Assembly (NCBI GenBank): GCA_036971715.1
Contig: JAVHJL010000001.1
Location: 992,001-1,056,000 of the forward strand
Length of the DNA stretch: 64,000 nt
Source of the DNA: Arthrobotrys musiformis
Taxonomy: Eukaryota; Ascomycota; Orbiliomycetes; Orbiliales; Orbiliaceae
Direction of reading: 5' to 3'
Part shown: positions 50,801 to 60,633 of the stretch, piece after piece
Numbering within the stretch: the first letter of the stretch is position 1
Layout of the letters: every line of letters starts with the position of its first letter
Program-made: the position numbers and the translations under genes
The notes under the pieces: generated by a model
Seen by the model: the letters and a program-made list of their open reading frames with translations, nothing else
What the model was told of the DNA's origin: nothing
Database searches by the model: none

Positions 50801-50871
50801 ATGAGTTTGAATGGGAGCGAGAGTCGAGGTCGCCTGATGCAAGCGAGAATGTGAAGAGTACATCGGCGTAG
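47833..50871 (+). CDS. Orphan protein, disordered Q-rich half and folded C-terminus
   Basis: Two exons: 47833-48566 and 48627-50871, giving 992 residues. The 60-bp intron (GTGAGT...ATCAAG) joins SSNF to NSQGKQNAPEA. I do not recognise the protein. Residues 1-245 are Ser/Pro/Lys-rich. About 425-530 is Gln/Asn/His-rich and prion-like (NQSHQQSLQSHQAYQQNQQI). A Gly/Arg-rich patch follows (FGRGHIRNRSNQS). From about 635 to 955 the sequence looks globular (IVKLSVRDRRLLWPIGPFIP, ERCYFCQRFLFKYAKHLG, LPHYLCLNENRGLASNGF). The start is the first ATG after an in-frame stop at 47710, though an upstream exon is possible. Q/N-rich plus RG-type sequence is typical of RNA-granule proteins, but no RNA-binding motif is visible, so function is unknown. 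Confidence 0.82.
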
Positions 50872-51089
50872 CGCTCTTGAAACGTATTATTCTTCTTTTG
50901 CTTTTGTTTTTGTTTTGTTTATTTCTTTATCATTATAAATAAATGCTCTGATGGTTTTTAGTTTTACGCTCGATCGATCGAAGCAATCAACGATGCAACG
51001 ACATAGCTGATATAATAGTTACAATTCGAAAGAGGAGGAAAACATAAGTTTTGTTCCTAAAAAAAAAAATTGAAAAAAAGAAACTTTGG

Positions 51090-51117
<28 letters not shown>
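51090..51117 (+). repeat. Poly-A tract, 28 nt
   Basis: A run of 28 adenines lies about 220 bp downstream of the 992-residue orphan gene, in an A-rich stretch. Slippage or a retroposed tail are both possible. Confidence 0.85.
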
Positions 51118-51123
<6 letters not shown>

Positions 51124-54022
51124 GCTGCGTACGCATAAACGTTGAGTTTAAGGAAGTCCAGGAAGTAGCGAGCAAGTTGAGCGACTGGATTCATCAAGGA
51201 GCCCAGTGACCTACTCTAGCCGTACACCCATCCACTGCTGCCAAAGCCACTCGGTTTGAACATCTAGATCAACCAGCAGCACGGGAGTCAACACTCTTGT
51301 AGTATTTTGTGTGTTGATGTTTCGGTTACACAGACCTGGCAGGGTTTGGAGGTTGAAGCGTTCTGGACAGGTGCATGCGCAAGTAGGCTGGGTGCAGCAG
51401 TTGCATTGCATGCGGTATCGATTGCATAAGATCTCAAGCCAGTACCCACTGCGGAACTAGTGGTCGATTTCGACTACTTAATATTGTTCAGCTGATTTGA
51501 TATTCATTAGTATGATATTGATCGTGGTAGTATAGATACAATTGTGAGTGCTCAATAGCTGCTGGTACGGTACCCTTGATCGGGGTATTGGATACGATAC
51601 AAGAGCTATCTATACTTGTAGTTTCTAGGGATGTAATTTAGGAGTAGACTTAAACCCGATGAAATTTGAATCCATCAGTGATAATCAAGGCTTAGCGTAT
51701 ATATGTTACATTGATGGTCATACGGAATCAAGGATTACCAAGATACTCATATCATGTTCACGTCTTCGTACACAGCCGTAATGCACTTTCCGCCACACAG
51801 TCCCCAGCTGCCAAGCCTCATGTATGGGAAGGCGGGAAACATGAAGTCTTTGACTCGGATCGTAGCTCCCGACTTTGCTGACGTTATGTTTCACATAGAT
51901 CTTTCGATATGTCTGGCTATACTCGAATCTGCCACATCTTTTGAACCGTTGGAGAGAAGGGAGAAGGAAAGTTCCCGACTGTTGGGTCGGTAGGTGCAGT
52001 GCGACTGAGGCGTTGATGTTATTCCGGCTAAATGGGATGATGGGCTCGACGGCGGATGTATCTGCATGCATGTGTCTGTACGTCTGTATGTATGTACGCA
52101 CGTCTACCGATCGCGAGGGTGTTTAAATAGAAAAATATATTTGGCTGGGGTATATAGGCGGCTGCCGACGGGTAAGAAGTTGATATATGGGTATTTTGCT
52201 AGGTGAACTGATCCGGGGCCTGGTATGGTTTATAGTACTAGATCGATTTAAATGTTTTTTTTTTTGTTTTGCATTCAAAAGACGCAAGAAACCCTTGCAA
52301 TGGTCAGTTGAGCAGTTTCTCTACGGTTTTGTTATCGTGGTAAAGGTATTTTTGGAGTGTTAGTGCCCAATACTGACAAAATCTATGGACTTATGCTCGC
52401 TTCGTGTTTAAAATTATGCAATCGCAGTGGGCCCGAGGCTGTCAGGTTTACTGGGATATATACAGTTTCCCAGGTGGGTTCATACCGGAAGTTTCGAAAG
52501 GTCAATATGCATATATGCTTGCTGCACGAACCTTTTGGGAGTTCTAGAAGGCATTCAGTCTATCAAATGTGCAGAATGTTGTTTTTCGTAAAATCTTCAT
52601 TGGTTGTTGGATTGATATTTGGTGGTCGGTCTATGATATTGGTCTAGGATTGATGCCCAAACAATAAGCATCGATATCCCCGTATCAAGGTGTTTTATTT
52701 GAAAAGAAATCCCGGGAAAGGAAGCTGTCATACCCGTCTTGCGGCTTCGCAAAGGTCATAGGAGGCGCAAACTTGCATCACGAGAAACATGGAAATGATT
52801 TACGAGCTAGCTAGCTGTGCATCATCTCGAGTTACGAGTTCGGTCAAAAGCCTTTTCTTGATGACGCTTATGGTATCTCTGTTACTCCGAGGTTAATAGA
52901 GGCTATTAACGAAGTATCATCATCCTTCCGGCTCGTCCGACGGGATTATAAAAGTCAAGATATAATCGTTTGAGCTTTCGCTCTTGTGATTTTAGCCTAA
53001 ACCAGGTTGTGTGGGGAACCTCTTTCTTTGGAGAAGCTTCGAACCGACAAGATGCGTAATATTAATAGTAAAGTGCACTGTGGGGAGCGTTCTATCTAAA
53101 ATGATCTCCGCACAATATTAAATTTAATATCTAAACCAACTCGTGGGCACATAGAGCTAAAGGGTGCGAATAGCTCGCTAGGTATCGTTAACCGGCTGAT
53201 TTACACGTGTGACACCATGTTGTGCATGATCTTTGGCCCAGAAATGCAGCCTGTAGATTAATTGATCAACTGGACAATATATCATATACCCATACAGCCA
53301 TATTTCGATACACAGAATGGAGTAGAGCTAGCTCGTCTGATACTTCCGTTTTAGCCGCTTGGTAGTTCGCAGGAGGCCGCCAAGACTTGCCCAGACTCAG
53401 ATGGCTTTTTATCCAACTAGATATCCTGAACATTTTGAATATTTGGCTAAATACGGCCCTTTTTCGTTTCCATTATAAAAGATCCAAACATGGGATGATG
53501 AAGCCTGGGGTACGGCAAATACCCCGCTGGTCCCGAAGATTTGACCTTCTTTTCGGTTTGCTGATTTGGGGCGGGTTGAACGAGTTCTTGGCGTCTATTT
53601 TGGAAATTTGGTTCCGTTGACCTTCTGTTTGGTCTTTAGTAGTACTTATCTAGAGTTCTATAGATTTAGTGTTGGTGGTTGTAGAAAGTTGATAGTATAG
53701 GTGTAGATATCGTAGAACTGTCGGTCTATGGATCTAGATATCCCCCTGTGTATGTGCGCTGAACTCACGGGTTCCGATGTGAGGTTTTCAGCCGCGGCCA
53801 CACTCCGACGTCTTCAGTTAATTAATTGATCAAAGATCCGTTTCGAAGTGACACTGGCCATCTTACATAGTGCACACAAATAGAAAGTCAGATCGACTGT
53901 ATTTGCTTTTCGACCCACTTGCTTGACCAGCCCTAATAAACTTCCGACATATTAAAGACCACTACTAAGCACCCTGGAACATTCACGGCATAAGCCTGTC
54001 GAATGGGAAGCTTCAGTTGGCG

Positions 54023-54028
54023 GGCTAA
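54023..54028 (+). promoter_or_regulatory. GGCTAA xylanase-regulator-type site
   Basis: GGCTAA is the core of the XlnR/Xyr1 binding site that induces xylanase genes in filamentous ascomycetes. This copy lies 570 bp upstream of the GH11 start codon. A second copy is at 53445-53450. Function is inferred from motif and neighbour only. Confidence 0.35.
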
Positions 54029-54481
54029 GACCTGGAGCAGGACCCCTGACCATGCTCGTCACGTTAATCAGGAAAAACGGCTATCGTACCGTCGAACTCT
54101 ATACAACAAGCCGCTCTAGACTTTTATCATTGCGAGAAGGCAGATTTTCGACTTGGCAAAATACACCGGTACTGAAGACTAACACGGCCATGTCCTATTA
54201 TTATAGCGACTGCCTTTTATGCATTTATCCAAATTACCCATTCTGGCCCAAAGGAACGAAAAGTGCTTGTACCATGGCATGTCGTCGAAAACTAACCACC
54301 TCAACTCGTCACAATACTTCGGAATGCAAATAACGATATCCCGAGAAATGGAACATTTTATCAGTTGACTAGCTATAGCTCAATCTTCGTTCCGTGCATG
54401 GGGAAGAACCGGGGTTGCCAATCTGATCATGATTGTATCTGAAAGTTCAAGATCAGAGCGAAGAACCGGGATCTAAAGATG

Positions 54482-54488
54482 TATAAAA
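54482..54488 (+). promoter_or_regulatory. TATA box of the GH11 xylanase
   Basis: TATAAAA lies 110 bp before the xylanase ATG, a normal distance for a strongly inducible fungal secreted-enzyme gene. Confidence 0.65.
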
Positions 54489-54597
54489 GGGACACCAGCT
54501 GGCGTCTTCGAGAGCTTTTCTTTCAGCAAGTCATCACGACCTCAAAAGAGTATCTATATTGGTTGGTATCAGTATATCCATCAATAGATCGGTCAAA

Positions 54598-55545
54598 ATG
54601 GTCTCTTTCTCTACCCTTCTCGCAGCTAGCTCTGCAATTATTGGCGCCTTAGCCGCCCCGGGATTTACTCCTTACGACAGATCCCTTTTCCCTCGTGCTG
54701 GAACTCCAAGCTCCACTGGTACCCACGACGGATACTACTACTCCTGGTGGACTGATGGTGGCTCTGATGTCACCTACACCAACCTTGCTGGTGGCGCCTA
54801 CAGCGTTGTCTGGAAAACCGGTGGAAACTTTGTTGGTGGAAAGGGATGGAAGCCAGGTGGTCGCCGGTATGCATATGCTTAAATGGAATGTTATATTTAT
54901 ATCAAAATTAGCTTACTAACACTCCCTGATATCAGAACTGTTAACTACTCCGGCAACTACAATCCAAATGGAAACTCCTACCTCGCCATCTACGGATGGA
55001 CTAGGAGCCCATTGATTGAGTACTACATTGTCGAGAGCTTCGGTACCTACAACCCATCTTCGGGTGCTACCAACAAGGGAACCATCACTGTTGATGGCAG
55101 CACTTACGACATCTTGGTCAGCACTCGAACCAACCAACCATCCATCGATGGAACCTCGACCTTCCAGCAATTCTGGTCTGTGCGAAGGGACAAGCGAAGC
55201 TCTGGATCCGTTGATGTTGGAGCTCACTTCGATGCCTGGGCCCGTGCTGGTTTGACACTCGGAACAAGCTTCGACTACATGATCTTGGCTACCGAGGGAT
55301 ACTTCAGCAGCGGTTCTGCTACTATGACTGTTGGATCCGGTGGCAGCAGCCAGACAACTACTACCCCTGGTGGATCGCAACCTACAACCACAAGAACCAC
55401 CACCACCAGCGCTGGAGGCAGCAGTGGCGGCAGCTGCTCTGCTAAATGGGGACAATGCGGTGGTATTGGCTGGACCGGACCTACCTGCTGCCAATCTGGC
55501 TCTACTTGCCAGGTTGGAAACGCCTACTACTCTCAATGCTTGTAA
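54598..55545 (+). CDS. GH11 endo-1,4-beta-xylanase with CBM1
   Basis: Two exons: 54598-54866 and 54936-55545, giving 292 residues. The 69-bp intron carries an ACTAAC branch site. The enzyme is secreted and cleaves internal xylan bonds in plant cell walls. Residues 1-20 are a signal peptide (LLAASSAIIGALAA). A short pro-region to about residue 34 may be trimmed. The GH11 jelly-roll domain covers about 43-223, with nucleophile E118 (PLIEYYIVE) and acid/base E210 (ATEGYFSSG). Asn62 (TYTN) sits at the position that is Asp in acid-optimum enzymes, suggesting a neutral optimum. A Thr/Ser/Gly linker (226-255) leads to a C-terminal CBM1 (257-292) with six cysteines and aromatic residues W261, Y287 and Y288 for cellulose binding. 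Everything needed for activity is present. Confidence 0.97.
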
Positions 55546-56118
55546 GAGATGAGTATGCTCCAGGGAGCAGGTGCTATAATATCTCTGGATCGGATCCATG
55601 GAGGCTCCCCGCTTCCCCAAAGGCCTGCTTTCGGTGTTCACATCAGAAATTGATATTTGTCCAAACGTTTGTTTAGCACTTATCTGTAAATATATAAATA
55701 TGAAGGATGTATATAGGATTCTGAGAATTGAAATTGCATATGCATTTATATATTCCAATTGAAACTTCCATAAATCTATATGAACCGTAAGGCCCTATGG
55801 ACCTATATAAGCTGGAGGCCTAGGATGTCCTCGGCGTGGGCCTGGTGCAACACAAGTGAGGTTCAAAATGCCACAACAGTTGCTACAAAGCCGTTTCTGA
55901 ACGTCTTTCTTACACTCTCATCCCTCTTCATCCCTCCATCAACCATCTCGCAACATGCCGCCAGTCCAAGATTCCATCCAAGTCCTCAGTCTTCTCTCCA
56001 CCTTTCTGAGACTCACCAGCCTTTGAAAATTGCCAATTCGCTCCTTCTGCTGACTCTCCAGTAATTATTCAACCTCGAACCTCGACCTCAGCCTTCGAGC
56101 TTTGAGCTATCGAACGAG
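55546..56118. other. Intergenic: xylanase 3' flank and leader of the 975-residue orphan
   Basis: The first 200 bp are AT-rich terminator-like DNA. Nucleotides 55900-56100 are CT-rich and look like the 5' leader of the following plus-strand gene. No further gene is seen. Confidence 0.4.
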
Positions 56119-59046
56119 ATGGCGACACGAAATAACTATCCTGGAGCTCCTCGCGAGGAAGAAGAAGAACTCAGCAAGGCCACACCAAATCTTCACATTG
56201 CAAGTCCTATACCATGGCGGCCTCTGCCACCGGACCTCGGGGTGGCGTATCCTGTGGATCAGATACCGGTTCCAGAGGGCACACGGTACTCTCCGACGCC
56301 TTTCTTCGCTCCTCGCCAGTCGACTTCGCCTATGCCTCTGGTGCAGGATCCAAACCTTTACACTCCGTCCTACCCTTATCAACTAAACTACCGACCTCAA
56401 ACCCGGGGATCGGAGCCCGAGACGTTCGACCAGGCGTTTTTTCGTCAGGGTCCACGCACCGTGGATCCATCACAGCCAGATCAGACACCAATAGGGCAAG
56501 TTAGCTCCCAAAGCTTCCCTATGTTTTCTCCCGAAGGCCCTCTCGATGCCTACCAACAAGGCTATGCTTTTCAACAACAAATTCCGCGAGAATACCAGCC
56601 GTATATGGGAGAGAGAAGACAGGGCGATCCCTTGCAGAGAGAACAATGGATAGGGCCAACGGGACAACTCTACCCCGACACTTCTGGCTATGGTTCTCAA
56701 TATGGTACAGTGGGTTGGGACGCTCAGTCTGATTTTGACGATCGTTCTAGCGTTCACAGTTACCTGCACGAAAGGGAGGCCTTCGTCAACACGCCAGAAA
56801 TGGAGAACCCATTTTTATCTAGCCGCGGCAAGGCTCGATCAGATACCGAAGGGGGAATTCGCCAGCTGTATAGACCGGAAAACTATTCTAATTTTACTAA
56901 GAAGATCCAGCACGCTGATAACTCTTCGTTTGCATTCCCGCCAAAGCAGCGACAGGAGGCTGATACTCGGTTCACACCTTCCATTCTTTCACACCGGGTT
57001 GAAATGGACGCTCAACATCCACACCCAGACAGATCTCAGGATGATAGAGATAGGACTCCAACGAGAAGCGCTAAATCGGAACAGCAGAACAACAAACTTT
57101 GGGAGTTCATGCCACGTCCGTCAACGGTTCATGGCCGCCCGTTTCGCCCTGAGAAGGAGAATGAGGTCGAGCAACAGGAAACCAAGAGCGTTTCTGAGGC
57201 TGAAATAGCGAAAGAACCATCATTTCAGACTCCAGAGGCAGTGGCGGCCTTGAAGGCAGAGGCAAGGAGACGAATTCAAGAACAGTTCAAAGCCCAGGTC
57301 GCCAAAAAGCTGGAAGAGAGCCAGCGGGTGATTGAACCAACATCGATCACCAATACCGCCTATGCTACACTAAAAAGACTAGGCCTGTTGGTTCACCCAG
57401 CCCTACAACTCGGCTTACTTCATGATAAAGTGGATACCCGCAATATCCATGAAAAATTCCAGGAACTTGTACAGAGTATAAGAATGGAGGAAACAAAGCA
57501 GATGGATCTGCACTTGAGGCTGTCAGAAAGGCTCTTGTTGGATCTAAATCTAACAGGAGCAACTCTTCTATATTCCGAGGGAAAAACGCCAAAAATTATA
57601 GAAACCCCATTCTATCTGATGGGAATTCCGATGCCAGAACCTTATGGAGCCTATCCGAACGAAGAAGCGATTCCCCCAAAGCACCCTGAGAAGAACCAAC
57701 CGGTCCCCTTTCGCCCCAAGAGTGCTCCTTTGAGCCCCTATACAATGACCAGGGAAATCCAACTGCGGACGGGCGAGTATTACCACAGACCTCGGTCCGC
57801 CTACCATGACAAAAACCTCCTTTTCCCTGGCTATGAATATGTAGGAGGGGGTACTGAAGGGAGGGATTTTCATTTCAAACCTAACCCAAAACACTGGCGG
57901 CTTCCGGATGACTTTCAGAAGAACTACCCATCTGCGGCGCGGTGGGAAGAGATCGCTATCATCAAGACTTACCATCAGGCTTTGATAGTGCAACAGCATC
58001 TCTATCTGTCATTCGTGAATCTAGGGCAAATCTTTTTCACTGACTGGATGTATTTCTTGGTGGCGAAGGAGAGAGAAGCCCTGTTAGTTCGCGCGTTTAG
58101 TCTCACAATGAAAATGAGTTCTGATGACAGGCACGAGTGGGTCGACAAAGAATGGACAGAGCTCACAGATGAAGAAAGGGAGAAACGGGCGAGTCGGATT
58201 CCTGAGGCCTACGACCCGACCCTGAAGTTCGATCTTTCCGACTATCGAAAGGTTGATGAAAATAAATTCCCGGTGCCTTTTGGTAGAGATATGTTCAAAG
58301 GAATCACCATCAACATCAACGAGTCTCCATCATCACTACCAAAAGACTCGCCGGAAAGTTCTATGGCAAATTATTCTCTCTTTTGCCACGAATTGCATCC
58401 TTACCATCTCGGTCGGGACCCGGCGTTGCTTGGGGCTATCTTCGACCAGTGTTTGATCAGTCCAGATTTGGCGCAATTTACAGAAATAAAAGATCAAAAT
58501 GAACTTGGGGAGAATTATTTTTGGAAGCCGGCGATGAGTGTTAAGGATCCTCGCAAAATCATTTTGGGCGAAGAGCTTGAACGCTACCTCCCGTTCATGC
58601 CAGGCATCCCACTTGGGCATAATCTTCTGGAGCGTGTGAAAGCCGATAGAACTTTGTTCTACTCTGCGTTTTTCTACAACATCCTCACCGCCTGGAGAGA
58701 TTACAGGGACGAGAAGGTATGGTTCTACGGAAATGGTACTCCACATCGATACGATCCCAACAAACCACCCGAGAATTTGGGACATCCGAAGAGCAAGTTC
58801 CCGAAGGGTGAGAAGTGGACGGATGGGAGTGAGATTGAAAAGCATGTTGGGCATTTGCAACAACTGATTGATGTTTTGAATTTGGGGATATTTGTGGAAA
58901 GGTGGGTGCCTGAGGGTGATCCGGTCAAGGAGAAGGAACCAGAGCTCGAATCCTGGTTTGGAGCGAAGCGGGGGACCGTAAATCAACGGGCGCCATCACC
59001 ACGAATGAGAGGGTGGACGAAATACTGGAATCGTAAGGGAGACTGA
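56119..59046 (+). CDS. Large intronless orphan protein (975 residues)
   Basis: A single uninterrupted frame of 975 codons starts at the first ATG after a CT-rich leader. I do not recognise the family. Residues 1-330 are disordered and Pro/Gln/Arg-rich (YSPTPFFAPRQSTSPMP). About 360-400 is a charged helix, probably coiled coil (VAALKAEARRRIQEQFKAQ). From 415 the sequence looks folded, with many aromatic and charged residues (WRLPDDFQKNYPSAARWEE, FFTDWMYFLVAKEREALLVR, LFYSAFFYNILTAWRDYRDE). There is no signal peptide or transmembrane helix. All other long genes here have introns, so an intronless 2.9 kb frame is unusual. Function is unknown; a cytosolic or nuclear role is the default inference. 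Confidence 0.88.
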   Translation: MATRNNYPGAPREEEEELSKATPNLHIASPIPWRPLPPDLGVAYPVDQIPVPEGTRYSPTPFFAPRQSTSPMPLVQDPNLYTPSYPYQLNYRPQTRGSEPETFDQAFFRQGPRTVDPSQPDQTPIGQVSSQSFPMFSPEGPLDAYQQGYAFQQQIPREYQPYMGERRQGDPLQREQWIGPTGQLYPDTSGYGSQYGTVGWDAQSDFDDRSSVHSYLHEREAFVNTPEMENPFLSSRGKARSDTEGGIRQLYRPENYSNFTKKIQHADNSSFAFPPKQRQEADTRFTPSILSHRVEMDAQHPHPDRSQDDRDRTPTRSAKSEQQNNKLWEFMPRPSTVHGRPFRPEKENEVEQQETKSVSEAEIAKEPSFQTPEAVAALKAEARRRIQEQFKAQVAKKLEESQRVIEPTSITNTAYATLKRLGLLVHPALQLGLLHDKVDTRNIHEKFQELVQSIRMEETKQMDLHLRLSERLLLDLNLTGATLLYSEGKTPKIIETPFYLMGIPMPEPYGAYPNEEAIPPKHPEKNQPVPFRPKSAPLSPYTMTREIQLRTGEYYHRPRSAYHDKNLLFPGYEYVGGGTEGRDFHFKPNPKHWRLPDDFQKNYPSAARWEEIAIIKTYHQALIVQQHLYLSFVNLGQIFFTDWMYFLVAKEREALLVRAFSLTMKMSSDDRHEWVDKEWTELTDEEREKRASRIPEAYDPTLKFDLSDYRKVDENKFPVPFGRDMFKGITININESPSSLPKDSPESSMANYSLFCHELHPYHLGRDPALLGAIFDQCLISPDLAQFTEIKDQNELGENYFWKPAMSVKDPRKIILGEELERYLPFMPGIPLGHNLLERVKADRTLFYSAFFYNILTAWRDYRDEKVWFYGNGTPHRYDPNKPPENLGHPKSKFPKGEKWTDGSEIEKHVGHLQQLIDVLNLGIFVERWVPEGDPVKEKEPELESWFGAKRGTVNQRAPSPRMRGWTKYWNRKGD

Positions 59047-59776
59047 AGTAAGTAACTCTATCCTGCTGGTGTGAGGATTTTATGGGGCATGTGCTGACTT
59101 TCGTGAAATTTGCGTATATAGTTGCTGCTGCCTCACTCCGAACTTCAAAATCAAAATTTTAATCTCTTAGCCTTTAACCTTTATTCTGTATGAACCTCCA
59201 TATTATTATTTTTTTTGGCGGGAGGCATTTTTTTCGTTCATACTATGGCGACATTGTTTATTACGCATAGCTTACTTGCATTCAGCCGTCTTTTTGTTTT
59301 ACGAGGCTTTTGGCATGTCATATAGACATTCTTTTTTCTTAGCGAAAGGCTAGCTACTGAAATGATAATTATTATTCGATTAACTTGCTCTGTGTGGCTA
59401 CGAAGGGAGCTGTTATTGCTCTCCAAATAGTTGCATGCGTAGGATCCTAGGACAGCTTATATATTGGAAAGTTTTAACGGTGGCTTGAGGTGTGTAACCT
59501 AACTTAGGATTTGGATGTTCTCCCATGGGTGGGTAGGCCGAAAAATTGTATCCCGAACGCCTTGAAAGGCAAAAAGAAGAATAAGAAGAAGAAGGACCCG
59601 ACGAGACAACAAGTACCCAGGTACCCGTGTTCTTATAAGCCTGAAAGCCTAGACCGTTACCACCTGGGCGAGAACTTTCATAGCAAGGTCGGATAAGAGC
59701 TAGACGAGGTGGTCGGATTAGTACCTAGGTATATACTTAAGTATGCATATACATATGCAAGCAACGGTGACAGTAG
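59047..59776. other. Convergent 3' intergenic region
   Basis: This 730-bp AT-rich spacer lies between the stop codons of the 975-residue orphan (+) and the J-domain gene (-). It contains T-rich runs suited to polyadenylation near 59160-59350 and an AAG/AGA-rich patch near 59570-59600. No gene is seen. Confidence 0.4.
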
Positions 59777-60633
59777 CTAAAGATAGCTAGGGAAACTCGC
59801 CTTGGCTTTCTCGTTCTGTGGTAACTCTTGAAAGACTTCGTATACGGATTTCCCCTTGGCATCTCGGACTGCCCCAAGGCGATTTCCTGCAACGGCACCC
59901 GCTGTAAAGGTTTAAATAAGAAGTTGGGAATTATATCAGTCTCGGTTATGCAATAGAATATAAAATGATATAGATCCTAATTGGAAACGTACCGAGCATT
60001 CCTGGAAAGTTCGCGACGATAAACCCCAAAGCGGCACCGCTCACGCCCCCCATGATTCCATAGAATCGGCCTGTGGCCTTTTTTCGTGCGTCCGGGTCGT
60101 CTGCATCCTGCAATCCTTCGTCTCTCATCATTTCTTCGAAGATGTCGCCAAACTGGCTATCCTGCCATGACTGGGAGCCACGGGGGGGATTGTACGCCCT
60201 ACTCGCATCATAGTCGCGACGACGTACTGAATCGGAGAGGGTATAGTATGCTTCTTGAACTGTTCATTATTATGGGTCAAGAAAGGTATCTATATTAGCT
60301 CTGCAAATAATATGTGTGGTTGATAAGATTTTAGAGGTTAAATTAAGCACAAGATGTGGCGTTTATGTACCTTCTTGGAACTTCTTGGTTCGTTCAGGAC
60401 GGGTAGGATCGTTCACGGGGACTCTGTCAGGATGTGTCTTCAGGGACTGTATTTTATAAGCCTTGCGGATCTCATCCTGCGTGGCAGAAGTCGAGACACC
60501 GAGGATTGCATAAAAGTCCAAGTCGACTAGACAGAAAAAAAAAAAGACGGGGTTAGTGCATCCTGCTAGCGCCGGAATATCCCGTTTAGAGTTTACGAAA
60601 AAGAAAAGGATTATATTCCTTGCCTTGTGGCAT
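59777..60633 (-). CDS. Short J-domain (DnaJ) protein with glycine-zipper tail
   Basis: Four exons: 60633-60624 (10 nt), 60526-60371, 60259-59993 and 59901-59777, giving 185 residues. The J domain spans residues 5-75 with the HPD motif H35-P36-D37, needed to stimulate Hsp70 ATPase. After a charged linker, residues about 117-155 form a Gly/Ala-rich hydrophobic segment (YGIMGGVSGAALGFIVANF, then GMLAGAVAGNRLG across an intron), a glycine-zipper-like membrane or self-association element. Intron 1 (60623-60527) starts with GC rather than GT (AAG|GCAAGG) and ends in GTCTAG. The join gives MPQVDLDFYAILGVS, as expected for the family. The other introns are GT-AG. It is likely an Hsp70 co-chaperone at a membrane; the compartment is not evident. 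Confidence 0.87.

Larger units (their letters stand above)
50872..54597. other. 3.7 kb intergenic: orphan 3' flank and xylanase promoter
   Basis: A 28-nt poly-A tract lies at 51090-51117. Short frames at 51718-52126 and 52357-52647 show no family features. Toward the xylanase, GGCTAA motifs (the XlnR/Xyr1 core) occur at 53445-53450 and 54023-54028. A CreA-like CCGGGG lies at 54409-54414, and a TATA box close to the gene. Confidence 0.4.
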
